A stretch of DNA of 64,000 bases, taken from NCBI GenBank assembly GCA_963786395.1, contig CAWAZD010000007.1, positions 62,001 to 126,000 on the forward strand, in the 5' to 3' direction. Origin of the DNA: Fen-1301 sp963786395. GTDB taxonomy: Bacteria; Bacteroidota; Ignavibacteria; Ignavibacteriales; Ignavibacteriaceae. The position numbers and the translations under genes are program-made. How positions within the stretch are numbered: the stretch's first letter is position 1; each line of letters begins with the position of its first letter. Under the pieces are notes generated by a model that had not been told where the DNA came from, ran no database searches, and saw only the letters and a list, made by a program, of their open reading frames with translations. This document shows positions 17,807-25,671 of this stretch, piece after piece.

Positions 17807-19246
17807 ATGAAAACATTGTGGACTTTTTTAATTATTATCCCCTTTTTTGTGTTCGCACAAAATGGGAGTACTTATGAACAAGATATCATTGATGAAGGAA
17901 ATATCCTGCAAAATTTTAAAATTCCAATTGATTATCAGGCCTCAATTGAGAAAGCTTCCTTAAAACTATTTGATTTTGCGGATTATATTTATTCACCAAA
18001 ACTACTTCGAATTCTTAATGCACCCGGAGTTGCCCCTCAATATATTGAATCAGATTCAATAGTTAACGGTGCATGGGGAAGAGGTCAATTTACCAAATGG
18101 GTAGATAGTTATTTGTTTTCAAAAATTGATATTAGCAAGACAAATTATTTGGGGTTGTGGACTGGAACCGGGAATACCCCTTTACATTACTGGTCAGCTA
18201 GTTCTGATTTAAGTTATTGTTCCAAATCCTTACTCTTTACGATTTATTGGTGTAAATCGCATTCGAATCAAGTCAAATATATTAATAGAATAAAGGAAGG
18301 GTTATCCTTTCTTTTAAATAACCAACAGTCTGACGGCGGGTTTATTCAGTATTGGTTCAGAAAATCACAAACTGATCCTGCCCCGGATATGACTGTGGAC
18401 AGAGAAACTTCCTACGCAACCGGAGATGTTCTGCGAGCTATAGTTGAAGGTTATTTTTTCTTTAAGGATAATATAAAGCCTAATGACTTGGTTTTACTTA
18501 ACAAATTGATCAGCGCAATTAAAAGGGGTGGTAATTATTTGATGTCAAAACAATGCTATAATGAAGAGGGGAATAATAATTACAAATGTTTTTCCATCTG
18601 GGGTTTGGTTTCAGTATATAAAATAACTGGCAATAAATCTCTGCTAGACAGTGCAGTTGCAAAATATAACTGTATTCGGGATTATCAGAATGACGATGGT
18701 GCCTGGTTTACTTCAGATTATGATTCTAAAAATAAATCCCGGATATTTAGTTTTCATGATACACATCCGGATTATATGGGTATTATTTTACGCGGGTTCG
18801 GCGAATTATATTCAATATTACCAAATAATTATCCCGATAGATTTGGCCCAGCTTTAATAAAGAAAAATCTTAAGAAGAATATTTGTCTTACTATAAATAA
18901 TTTCCTCAGATTAAATATGTGTAATGGTCAACAAGAGCCAAGAGTGAGCCCGGAAGGGATGATAAAGGCATATAAAAAAGAAACTGAATATGTTAATTCC
19001 TTATCCTTCCCTTTAAATTTGATTCATGGTCTGAAATATATTGAGAATTGCAACGATTCATTGAAACTAAATCCCAGGCTTTTATCTCAATTATTAAAAC
19101 TTTTAATGGTTCCCCATATAATTCAGATTAATTCAAGCAAATTTCCTGATGAGGTTAATCATGACGATAATATGATTTCATTCGGTTTGGAATTAGTCCC
19201 AAATCAATTATCTAAAATATATAATATGCAGATAAATCCCGGGTAA
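17807..19246 (+). CDS. Secreted protein of unknown function, probable alpha/alpha toroid
   Basis: The frame opens at 17771, but the Met at 17807 starts a clean signal peptide (MKTLWTFLIIIPFFVFAQNG), so it is preferred; the longer form has 12 more residues. The mature protein of about 460 aa has repeated helical pairs, with SDGGFIQYW and DDGAWFTSDYD, motifs seen in alpha/alpha-barrel sugar hydrolases, lyases and terpenoid-cyclase-like folds. Acidic residues near DMTVDRETSYATGD could line an active site. I do not recognise a specific family. It is divergently placed from the YCF48 gene and convergent with the GT39-type gene (the stops abut at 19246/19247). A role in trimming surface polysaccharide is possible but unsupported. 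Confidence 0.65.
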   Translation: MKTLWTFLIIIPFFVFAQNGSTYEQDIIDEGNILQNFKIPIDYQASIEKASLKLFDFADYIYSPKLLRILNAPGVAPQYIESDSIVNGAWGRGQFTKWVDSYLFSKIDISKTNYLGLWTGTGNTPLHYWSASSDLSYCSKSLLFTIYWCKSHSNQVKYINRIKEGLSFLLNNQQSDGGFIQYWFRKSQTDPAPDMTVDRETSYATGDVLRAIVEGYFFFKDNIKPNDLVLLNKLISAIKRGGNYLMSKQCYNEEGNNNYKCFSIWGLVSVYKITGNKSLLDSAVAKYNCIRDYQNDDGAWFTSDYDSKNKSRIFSFHDTHPDYMGIILRGFGELYSILPNNYPDRFGPALIKKNLKKNICLTINNFLRLNMCNGQQEPRVSPEGMIKAYKKETEYVNSLSFPLNLIHGLKYIENCNDSLKLNPRLLSQLLKLLMVPHIIQINSSKFPDEVNHDDNMISFGLELVPNQLSKIYNMQINPG

Positions 19247-20488
19247 TTATAATTTAGGTTGAGTGGTTATAAACTTTGACTTCCAATAATTATGAAGAAT
19301 TATAAAGCCCTCCGCAGCTAATGGAAGCATCATTACCTTCAACATTGTCTGATATCGGGGAAGAGCAAAGAAAGCAATTGATATTAAACTGCTGAAAATA
19401 AAGAACAGATAGAAATATTTATATTTATTTATAGATACTGTGCGGATTAATCCAAACAAAAACAAAAATAATATTAGCAGATTAGGTATTTTATAAAAAA
19501 GACTTTCAGTTCTTCTATCATCATCATTAAATACCCATAAGTTAAATATCTTTTGAAAACTATATTTGAATTCTTTTACTGGATTGTTAACAATAAAATT
19601 AATCGCTTCTTTTGCATAAATCCTATTTGCTTCAATTTCATAATTCGGCGAGATTTGAAAACGTTTTAACTTATCATCCAAAGTGTCATCTCCCCAGTTA
19701 CCAACAAAATATTCGTTGTGCCCTCTGTACAAATTTAAACCGGCACTTGTACTTAATAGTGGAAATTTTTCAAATGTTTGATAGTTTCTGATAAACCAGG
19801 GAGATAATGCTAATAGAATGGCAGCATAAATTATACTAACTTTCTTTATACCAAATCTTTTGAAGAATAAAGTTGTTAATAATATAACAAATAGAATGAA
19901 CTCAAACCTCAGGTAAATCAGAAAAACAGATATCAGAATAAATATCCCTAGCTTTTTATAATCTGCAAATCCTTCTTCATTTTGAAGTAAATAAAACAAT
20001 CCCAAAACCCCTGTGTGATAAAGTACTACAATATTAATATTTGCAGATGCATAAATAAACTCAGGTAACAAGGCATAGATTAAAGCAGCTATAATTGCCG
20101 CCTTTTCCGAAAGCAACTTCCGGGTCAAATAATAAAGAATAAATGCATTTACAGCAGATAATAATATCTGAAGAAGCAAAATGAACAAATTCCGAACTAT
20201 ATCATTATGTATAAAAAAGAAAGGATATAAAAAAGCTGTGTATCCCGGCGGCATAAATGCTGATTTGAAAGGCCTAACATCAGACTTATATTTGAATTTA
20301 ATTGAATCGTTTTGGAAATAGAATAATGAATAACCCTTACCGTTCTGCAGGTTTTTTACTATTTCGCCATATTCGTATAAGTTTATATTTTTTAGATCGC
20401 TAATAGTAAGTAGAAAAACTAAACGTGTTAATAAAGTCAGAACAATTATTAAACCTACTACTTTTCTACTATTTCTAAAATTCGTAAT
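19247..20488 (-). CDS. GT39/ArnT-like membrane glycosyltransferase, unclear start
   Basis: From the Met at 20254 the frame gives 335 aa with about eight membrane helices, but the frame stays open to 20488. The extra residues are clearly family-like: a first membrane helix (VVGLIIVLTLLTRLVFLLTI) and then NINLYEYGEIVKNLQNGKGYS, the first periplasmic loop of ArnT/PMT-type GT-C enzymes with its conserved acidic residue. The true protein therefore starts upstream of 20254, yet no ATG, GTG or TTG lies in frame before the TGA at 20489-20491. Either a rare start (ATT at 20488) is used or a base change has removed the start. The family uses polyprenyl-phosphate sugars as donors, which the enzyme at 1902-2621 could make. 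Confidence 0.75.
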   Translation of the reverse strand: MTNFRNSRKVVGLIIVLTLLTRLVFLLTISDLKNINLYEYGEIVKNLQNGKGYSLFYFQNDSIKFKYKSDVRPFKSAFMPPGYTAFLYPFFFIHNDIVRNLFILLLQILLSAVNAFILYYLTRKLLSEKAAIIAALIYALLPEFIYASANINIVVLYHTGVLGLFYLLQNEEGFADYKKLGIFILISVFLIYLRFEFILFVILLTTLFFKRFGIKKVSIIYAAILLALSPWFIRNYQTFEKFPLLSTSAGLNLYRGHNEYFVGNWGDDTLDDKLKRFQISPNYEIEANRIYAKEAINFIVNNPVKEFKYSFQKIFNLWVFNDDDRRTESLFYKIPNLLILFLFLFGLIRTVSINKYKYFYLFFIFSSLISIAFFALPRYQTMLKVMMLPLAAEGFIILHNYWKSKFITTQPKL

Positions 20489-20618
20489 TCAACTCTATTT
20501 ATCTGCAAATTTTGAAATAAAATGTATCAAGGATATAGCCTAAAATCAATTGTTTTCTCAACTTCATATAACGTAAAACAACCTTTACTTATTATTGCTG
20601 GGAATTGAAAATATCTAC

Positions 20619-20648
20619 TTGACATTTCATAGTTATTTCTTATCTTTG
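20619..20648 (+). promoter_or_regulatory. Promoter, TTGACA-N16-TATCTTTG
   Basis: TTGACA at 20619-20624 and TATCTTTG at 20641-20648 are separated by 16 bases. The same hexamer, spacing and TAnnTTTG form occur before the rRNA operon at 40053-40082. TAnnTTTG is the known -7 element of Bacteroidota housekeeping sigma factors. Transcription would begin near 20655, about 210 bases before the first likely start codon of the cluster. Confidence 0.7.
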
Positions 20649-20865
20649 TAAGAAAAATGGTGATATTTATCGATCTGAATTGTTACAACGCATAAAATTT
20701 TAGTCCTCTTATGTGCAATGTAGCAGTTTTATGCCGATTTCAGGGTTTCCCCTGGTCGGATTTTTCTTTAAATAACGGGAAACATTTTCCCACCGGAGTT
20801 AGTATATAGCTATAAACAGATACGATTTGTTAGGTAATGATAGATACAATATAAGGACAACACCG
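20649..20865 (+). promoter_or_regulatory. Structured 5' leader with terminator-like hairpin
   Basis: This gene-free stretch contains a stem-loop at 20734-20759 (CCGA, CAGGG, loop TTTC, CCCTG, TCGG) followed by ATTTTTCTTT, which has the form of an intrinsic terminator about 110 bases after the predicted transcription start. A second small hairpin (GGGAAA-CAT-TTTCCC) is at 20777-20791. The leader could attenuate the downstream cluster, or the first part could be a separate small RNA. CCGG followed by TATATAGCTA (20803-20812) recurs before the beta-helix gene at 57820. I recognise no known riboswitch class. The sequence between 20488 and 20618 shows nothing else. Confidence 0.45.
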
Positions 20866-21141
20866 ATGAAAGAAATAAAGGCAAAAATAGAAAATCCTTT
20901 ATCTGAACTCATAAGTGACGACATTTATGAACTCCTCAGTTCTCAGGGACTTATCGATGAAAAATCTGTACGTGATTATAAGATCCGTAGAAAATTCAAA
21001 CTTTTAAGATCCAACAAAGTGAGCGCTGGTGAGGCTATTGATGCGATAAGGGATGAATATAAATATCTGCAGTTTGATACAATCAGAAAGATTGTATATC
21101 AGATAAATAGCCCGGCTCCTAAGGAAAATAATAAATCTTGA
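20866..21141 (+). CDS. Small helical protein, possibly helix-turn-helix, unknown function
   Basis: 91 aa from the ATG at 20866, which has AAGGA eight bases upstream; the TTG at 20827 in the same frame lacks a ribosome site and is rejected. The protein is charged and helical, with ISDDIYELLSSQGLIDE then SVRDYKIRRKFKLLRS and a C-terminal SAGEAIDAIRDEYKYLQFDTIRKIVY, which reads like a helix-turn-helix of the Mor or sigma-region-4 type. I do not recognise the family. It is first in a group with the DUF3098, EutN/CcmL and dprA genes, and the long structured leader ahead of it suggests regulated expression. Confidence 0.65.
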   Translation: MKEIKAKIENPLSELISDDIYELLSSQGLIDEKSVRDYKIRRKFKLLRSNKVSAGEAIDAIRDEYKYLQFDTIRKIVYQINSPAPKENNKS

Positions 21142-21269
21142 CAAAGTAAGGGACAGACTCTATTTTTATGATGGCTCTTTCATAAGAATTGTCCCTGATC
21201 CTTATGATTGAATCAGAACCCGCATTCTATTTTTACGGGCTGTAATTTTTTATCTAATTTGGAGAATTA

Positions 21270-21566
21270 ATGGCCAAGACCATAAAGAAAAAATCTGTCC
21301 GGACTGCTAAAAAGTCACTGGCAAATCCTTTCTCTCTTTACATGAAAAAGGAAAACTATTTAATATTGGCAGCCTCGGCTGTCCTATTGATAATAGGATA
21401 CTTTGTTATGAGTATTGATCCATGGAATAGTACTCCGGCTATTGTAGTTTCGCCAATTATTTTATTGATCGCGTATATTCTGATTGTCCCCGCAGCAATT
21501 TTGTTCACAAAGAAGAACCAAAACGGTGATTCAAAGGAAGAAGAAATTGCTTCTGGCAAAAGTTAA
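21270..21566 (+). CDS. DUF3098-like small membrane protein
   Basis: 98 aa, starting at an ATG preceded by TTGGAGAATTA. The N-terminus is strongly basic (AKTIKKKSVRTAKKS), then NPFSLYMKKENYLILAASAVLLIIGYFVMS forms the first helix and VVSPIILLIAYILIVPAAILF the second. This two-helix layout with the KENY and SP-I motifs matches DUF3098, found next to cell-division or permease genes in Bacteroidota; its function is unknown. Its last 20 bases overlap the EutN/CcmL-like gene, whose start lies inside it. A GGGACA...TGTCCC inverted pair lies in the 128-base gap before it. Confidence 0.75.
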   Translation: MAKTIKKKSVRTAKKSLANPFSLYMKKENYLILAASAVLLIIGYFVMSIDPWNSTPAIVVSPIILLIAYILIVPAAILFTKKNQNGDSKEEEIASGKS

Positions 21567-21825
21567 AGGAAACATTGTTTCTACACAGAAAAATGAAAAC
21601 CTTAGAGGGCATAAGCTTTTAATTGTTCATCCTATAGATCTTGATGGTTCTTTTCTCGGTGAGAAGGATATCATCGCAATTGATTTGATTGGTTCGGGTA
21701 TCGGGGATACAGTAATAGTAACTCAGGAAGGAGCAGCTGTTAAACAAATATTAAAACACAGCAAGGCTCCGGTTCATTCAATTATTGTGGGCAATGTAGA
21801 TAAGATTGATTTAGCTAAACACTGA
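21547..21825 (+). CDS. EutN/CcmL family bacterial microcompartment vertex protein (orphan)
   Basis: The frame is open from 21484, but the part before 21547 is antisense-like filler. TTG at 21547 has AAGGA eight bases upstream and gives LLAKVKGNIVSTQKNENLRGHKLL, the exact family opening. The rest fits the EutN/CcmL pentamer fold: HPIDLDGSFLGEKDIIAIDLIGSGIGDTVIVTQEGAAVKQIL and IIVGNVDKIDL. In known systems these pentamers cap the vertices of protein shells enclosing enzymes. No BMC-domain hexamer or encapsulated enzyme gene lies in this window, so this copy is an orphan here. The start overlaps the DUF3098 gene by 20 bases and dprA begins 8 bases after its stop, indicating co-transcription. Confidence 0.82.
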   Translation: MLLAKVKGNIVSTQKNENLRGHKLLIVHPIDLDGSFLGEKDIIAIDLIGSGIGDTVIVTQEGAAVKQILKHSKAPVHSIIVGNVDKIDLAKH

Positions 21826-21832
21826 CATCAGT

Positions 21833-22954
21833 TTGACCAAATTATCGTTTAACGATCTTGTAAATCTCCGGCTTCTCCTGTCTGTCGAGGGAATTGGAGC
21901 AGGAAAATTAAGGAATCTGCTTAAACAGTTCAGATCCCTCGATAATATATTATCTGCAGATCTCAATTCTCTCTCCTCTGTTGAAAGCATAAGTGCTAAC
22001 CAGGCTAAAAGAATTATTGGTGGGAAAAAATTAAAACCCGACATTCAACATCAGGTAGAAAAAGACCTCTCCCGGTTATCCAAATTAAATGCCTCAATTA
22101 TATCTGTGTGGGATAGCTGCTACCCTTCCATTCTTAAAAAAATATACGATCCCCCGTTAATGCTTTACGTTATTGGTGAAATTACCGAAAAGGATAATTT
22201 TGCAATTGCTGTTGTTGGTACCAGAATTCCAACCAACTATGGTTCAATTCAATGTGAAAAGATTGCCGGTGAACTTGCTTCTCAGAATATAACCATAGTT
22301 AGCGGTCTTGCTCGCGGCATTGATTCAGTTGCTCATAAATCTGCCCTTAAAAGTGGTGGTAGAACAATTGCTGTTATCGGCTCAGGTCTCGATGTTATTT
22401 ATCCTCCGGAAAACAAGAAACTATTTAATGAGATTGCGATAAATGGAGCCATCGTTTCTGAATATCCTCTTGGTACAAAACCGGATGCACAGAACTTTCC
22501 GAAAAGAAATAGAATTATTTCAGGACTCTCACTTGGATGCCTCGTTGTTGAAACTGCCTTAACAGGCGGCGCTATGCAGACTGCAGCTTTTTCCTTGGAC
22601 CAAAATCGTGAGGTTTTTGCAATCCCCGGCAATCTTGGCGTCAGACAATCCGAAGGAACTAATAAACTTATTCAAAAGGGTGAGGCAAAACTTGTCAGCA
22701 AGGCTGAAGATATACTAGTGGAACTTGAACTTAAATTAAAACCTGTAATTGGTAAGAACATCCCCAAACCTTCCATTCATCTCAACATGTTTGAAGAAAA
22801 AATTATGTCTACTCTTCAGAATGACCCTCTTCAAATAGATATTATTTCTACGTTAACAGCACTCTCCACATCAGAATGTTTGGTACATCTTCTTTCACTT
22901 GAATTCAAAGGGTTGGTCAAACAACTACCCGGGAAAGTCTTTTCACTCCTTTAA
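21833..22954 (+). CDS. dprA: DNA-processing protein DprA
   Basis: 373 aa. It binds incoming single-stranded DNA during transformation and loads RecA. Layout: an N-terminal helix-hairpin-like region (LLLSVEGIGAGKLRNLLKQF), then the Rossmann domain with the family signature motifs (LPMLYVIG-equivalent LMLYVIGEI, AVVGTRIPTNYG, VSGLARGIDSVAHKSAL, AVIGSGLDVIYPPENKKLF, SEYPLGTKPDAQNFPKRNRIISGLS, VVETALTGGAM, FAIPGNLGVRQSEGTNKLIQ), and a C-terminal winged-helix-like domain. The start is TTG at 21833; no stronger start is seen. It is the last gene of the 20.9-23 kb group and converges on the methyltransferase. Confidence 0.95.
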   Translation: MTKLSFNDLVNLRLLLSVEGIGAGKLRNLLKQFRSLDNILSADLNSLSSVESISANQAKRIIGGKKLKPDIQHQVEKDLSRLSKLNASIISVWDSCYPSILKKIYDPPLMLYVIGEITEKDNFAIAVVGTRIPTNYGSIQCEKIAGELASQNITIVSGLARGIDSVAHKSALKSGGRTIAVIGSGLDVIYPPENKKLFNEIAINGAIVSEYPLGTKPDAQNFPKRNRIISGLSLGCLVVETALTGGAMQTAAFSLDQNREVFAIPGNLGVRQSEGTNKLIQKGEAKLVSKAEDILVELELKLKPVIGKNIPKPSIHLNMFEEKIMSTLQNDPLQIDIISTLTALSTSECLVHLLSLEFKGLVKQLPGKVFSLL

Positions 22955-22969
22955 TGATCTAAACGAATA

Positions 22970-23809
22970 CTAGTTTTTTTGTGCTATTGCTGTAATATGA
23001 AACGGTTTCACTACTTCTGTTTCAATTATTCGAAGTTTCAGATAGGATAACATTTCAATCACTAATTGCCTGTTAAAAACATGATGATGCAGTCCCCTGT
23101 TTTCAATATTATTTTTGGATCGTTCTTTGAACTTCTCAAATGAACCAGCCCATGGATCCTTATCAAAATTATGCAACTTCAGAATTTCAGCCAGATGTGT
23201 CAGGTCATCTTCTCCTGTGTTTTTATTATAATCATCTATTAAATGGTTTATTGTAGTTACATGGCGTTTGTTATCAAAAGTTTTGTTTCCATCCGGAAGT
23301 ATAAGTAATAAAGAACCTTGATTCTTTAAAACACGAACCCACTCCTTTAATGCTTTAATTGGATTTGCTGTATGTTCCAGCATGTGAGAGGATATTATAA
23401 AATCATAGGTAGAATCTGCTATTTGACTCAAGTCTGTCGATTCGCAAATGTATTGCTTCCCTGCAGGTTTTAAATTATTAAAAATAAAATTTGCGCCTTC
23501 TTTTATAGTACCTTCCCACATTGTGGAACCTGAATAATTGCAGTTGTCCAGGTTACCGGCATCATTATATATCGGGAATACCCCTTTGCTTTTAAAAATA
23601 CTACTAGGTCCTCCGATTTCAAGACCATATTTATTTAATACAATATTTTTGGCTAAATAGTACTTCTTGCTCCTTCTGGGAAAAATTGGAGCCCGCACAG
23701 CATCTATAAATCCAGTTAACCCGGTAGTATTATATAGGTTTATTATTTTTTGAATCATAATCGTATTTTGAATAAGATTGATAATTAATATTTCTTCTTC
23801 CCCTTCCAT
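22970..23809 (-). CDS. Class I SAM-dependent methyltransferase
   Basis: Up to 279 aa. The frame opens at 23809 inside rarA; a Met at 23758 (MIQKIINLYNTTG) may be the true start, giving 262 aa and no overlap. YGLEIGGPSSIFK is a glycine-rich motif I equivalent. DSTYDFIISSHMLEHTANPIKALKEWVRVLKNQGSLLLILPDG is the motif typical of Methyltransf_11-like enzymes. HHHVFNRQLVIEMLSY is a further conserved segment of a group often found with glycan genes. The substrate is unknown. It follows rarA on the same strand. Confidence 0.75.
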   Translation of the reverse strand: MEGEEEILIINLIQNTIMIQKIINLYNTTGLTGFIDAVRAPIFPRRSKKYYLAKNIVLNKYGLEIGGPSSIFKSKGVFPIYNDAGNLDNCNYSGSTMWEGTIKEGANFIFNNLKPAGKQYICESTDLSQIADSTYDFIISSHMLEHTANPIKALKEWVRVLKNQGSLLLILPDGNKTFDNKRHVTTINHLIDDYNKNTGEDDLTHLAEILKLHNFDKDPWAGSFEKFKERSKNNIENRGLHHHVFNRQLVIEMLSYLKLRIIETEVVKPFHITAIAQKN

Positions 23810-25077
23810 AAAATTTTAAGCCTCTCCTTCAGCGTCTTTTCCTGTCCATTCTCTGTTGGAAAGTAATATTGTTTGTCTTTCATTTCTTCAGGAAAATAAT
23901 TTTCCAGTACGAAATGTTTATCAAAATCATGCGCATATTTATAATCCTGACCATAACCTATTGCCTTCATTAATTTTGTAGGAGCGTTTCTCAAATGAAT
24001 AGGCACACCATACATGGGAAGATTCCTTACATCCTCGAATGCTTTCTCTATTCCCAAATACGAAGCATTGCTTTTTGGCGATGATGCCAGATATGTTGTG
24101 CATTGCGCCAAAATTATCCTCGCTTCCGGCATTCCTATTTTATCTACCGCACTGAACGCAGCTTCTGCAAGCACTAATCCATTCGGCGATGCATTTCCTA
24201 TGTCCTCCGATGAAAGTACCAGAAGTCTTCTTGCGATAAATAACGGATCTTCTCCGCCTTCTATCATTCGCGCAAGCCAGTACAATGCCGCATCCGGATC
24301 ACTTCCTCTTACGCTTTTGATAAATGCAGAAATAACATTATAGTGTTCTTCTCCGGCTTTGTCGTATAGAATATTTTTCTTCTGCACAACATTCTCTAGG
24401 ACTTCCTTCGAAATATTAATCTCTTCCGAATTTATTTCCTGAATTATAGCCGCTTCAAAGATACTCAGTAAAGATCTTGCGTCTCCGCCTGATAAGTAAA
24501 TCAGGAAATCAATATCCACTCCTTTGATGTTCAGCGAAGATAAAAATTCATCCTTTATAATTGCTGATTTAAGTATATCCTCAAGTTCATTTTTTGATAA
24601 TGGTTCTAATATGTAGACCCGTGCCCTTGAACGTAAAGCTGGTATAACTTCAAAGGAAGGATTCTCAGTTGTTGCCCCGATTAGTGTAATTAGTCCCGAT
24701 TCTACAGAATTTAGCAGTGCATCCTGCTGCGCTTTATTGAACCTGTGGATTTCATCGATGAAAAGAATTGTCTTTTTGAATTCACTTTTGTTCTGGACTG
24801 CTATTTCTATAATAGTCCGTATGTCTTTTACCCCTGAAGAAACCGCATTTAACTGATGGAACTCGGAACCGGTTTGCTGTGCAATAATTTTGGCTATTGT
24901 AGTTTTACCAGTTCCCGGTGGCCCCCACATAATGAATGAACTAACTGTATCATTTTCAATCATGTTCCTTAAAGGCTTTCCCTTTCCAAGCAGCGATTCC
25001 TGGCCTTTGAATTCATCAAGTGAATGCGGCCTTACTCTTTCAGCAAGGGGTATTGATGGAATATTTACATTTTTCAT
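23785..25077 (-). CDS. rarA: Replication-associated recombination protein A (MgsA/RarA AAA+ ATPase)
   Basis: 430 aa, normal for the family. The N-terminal PLAERVRPHSLDEFKGQ is followed by Walker A GPPGTGKTT (residues 52-60), Walker B ILFIDEIHRF (Asp108, Glu109), sensor 1 LIGATTENPSFEVIPALRSRARVY and YLSGGDARSLLSI. The C-terminal tetramerisation domain carries IKSVRGSDPDAALYWLARMIEGGEDPLFIARR and PMYGVPIHLRNAPTKLMK. It acts at stalled replication forks and resembles clamp-loader subunits. A series of 11-bp-spaced repeats lies about 100-155 bases upstream (25181-25232). Confidence 0.96.
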   Translation of the reverse strand: MKNVNIPSIPLAERVRPHSLDEFKGQESLLGKGKPLRNMIENDTVSSFIMWGPPGTGKTTIAKIIAQQTGSEFHQLNAVSSGVKDIRTIIEIAVQNKSEFKKTILFIDEIHRFNKAQQDALLNSVESGLITLIGATTENPSFEVIPALRSRARVYILEPLSKNELEDILKSAIIKDEFLSSLNIKGVDIDFLIYLSGGDARSLLSIFEAAIIQEINSEEINISKEVLENVVQKKNILYDKAGEEHYNVISAFIKSVRGSDPDAALYWLARMIEGGEDPLFIARRLLVLSSEDIGNASPNGLVLAEAAFSAVDKIGMPEARIILAQCTTYLASSPKSNASYLGIEKAFEDVRNLPMYGVPIHLRNAPTKLMKAIGYGQDYKYAHDFDKHFVLENYFPEEMKDKQYYFPTENGQEKTLKERLKILWKGKKKY

Positions 25078-25180
25078 GTGCTAAAAGTAAAGAAAAATAA
25101 CTATATCTCAAGTTAATCACCGCCTCCCATATATTGCCATGCTTTCGCCCAGCTGTGGTTAAGCCTTGGTACTCTTACTT

Positions 25181-25232
25181 TAGTAGGTGTTTAGCAGGTT
25201 TTAGTAGGTATTTACCAGGTAAAATTTTAGGT
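25181..25232. repeat. Five short direct repeats (TTTA..AGGT) at about 11-bp spacing
   Basis: AGGT cores begin at 25185, 25196, 25206, 25217 and 25229, each after TTA and a variable pair (TAGTAGGT, TTAGCAGGT, TTTAGTAGGT, TTTACCAGGT, TTTTAGGT). Spacings are 11, 10, 11 and 12 bases, about one helical turn, so the cores face the same side of the DNA. They lie upstream of rarA on the minus strand and downstream of the FtsB-like gene. A binding array for a regulator is possible; nothing else was recognised in the gap 25078-25374. Confidence 0.5.
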
Positions 25233-25374
25233 AATTATTAAAAAAAGGAAGGTAAATTATTTTTTATTCGAACTAATTAATATAAAATTATTTGTTTAAT
25301 TGTCAATAGATAAAGAAAATATTTTTCCCCTGCCAATGATCTTATAATTAACCTGCACCTGCACTAACCAAAAA

Positions 25375-25671
25375 TTATTTCTCTATAACCTCTACAGTCT
25401 TTTCCCCTTTCCTAGACATTCCGTATTTCTCACGGGCTGACTTTTCAATCTTTGCCGGTACTTTCCTCTCCAATGAATCAATTCCATTCTTAAGCGATTT
25501 ATTCTCATCCATCTCTTTCTTTATATCCGCATTAATTGAATTAACTTCTTTCTGAAGTTTAAGATACTTCAGCAATCCGAATTCATTAAAGAGTACACCT
25601 ATTGTACCTACAAAGACAATTACGATTAAAACAATAAGCTTAACATTAATCTTTTTGAATAACTGCTTCAT
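25375..25671 (-). CDS. FtsB/DivIC-type septum formation initiator
   Basis: 98 aa, bitopic. A short basic cytoplasmic N-terminus is followed by one membrane helix (LIVLIVIVFVGTIGVLF), then a coiled coil (KLQKEVNSINADIKKEMDENKSLKNGIDSLE) and the family-typical end EKSAREKYGMSRKGEKTVEVIE, matching the DivIC/FtsB motif around ARExYGM-x-x-xGE. Its role is assembly of the divisome with FtsL and FtsQ equivalents. Its start overlaps the ddl stop by 4 bases (ATGA), placing it with a peptidoglycan-precursor gene. Confidence 0.85.
   Translation of the reverse strand: MKQLFKKINVKLIVLIVIVFVGTIGVLFNEFGLLKYLKLQKEVNSINADIKKEMDENKSLKNGIDSLERKVPAKIEKSAREKYGMSRKGEKTVEVIEK

Noticed and set aside
21484..21546. 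Longer N-terminus of the EutN/CcmL-like protein starting with ATG
   Set aside because: These 21 codons are the DUF3098 gene read in another frame; the TTG at 21547 has the ribosome site and the conserved family start.
24014..24343. 109-codon frame antisense to rarA
   Set aside because: Fully covered by the strongly conserved rarA coding sequence; no ribosome site or recognisable product.
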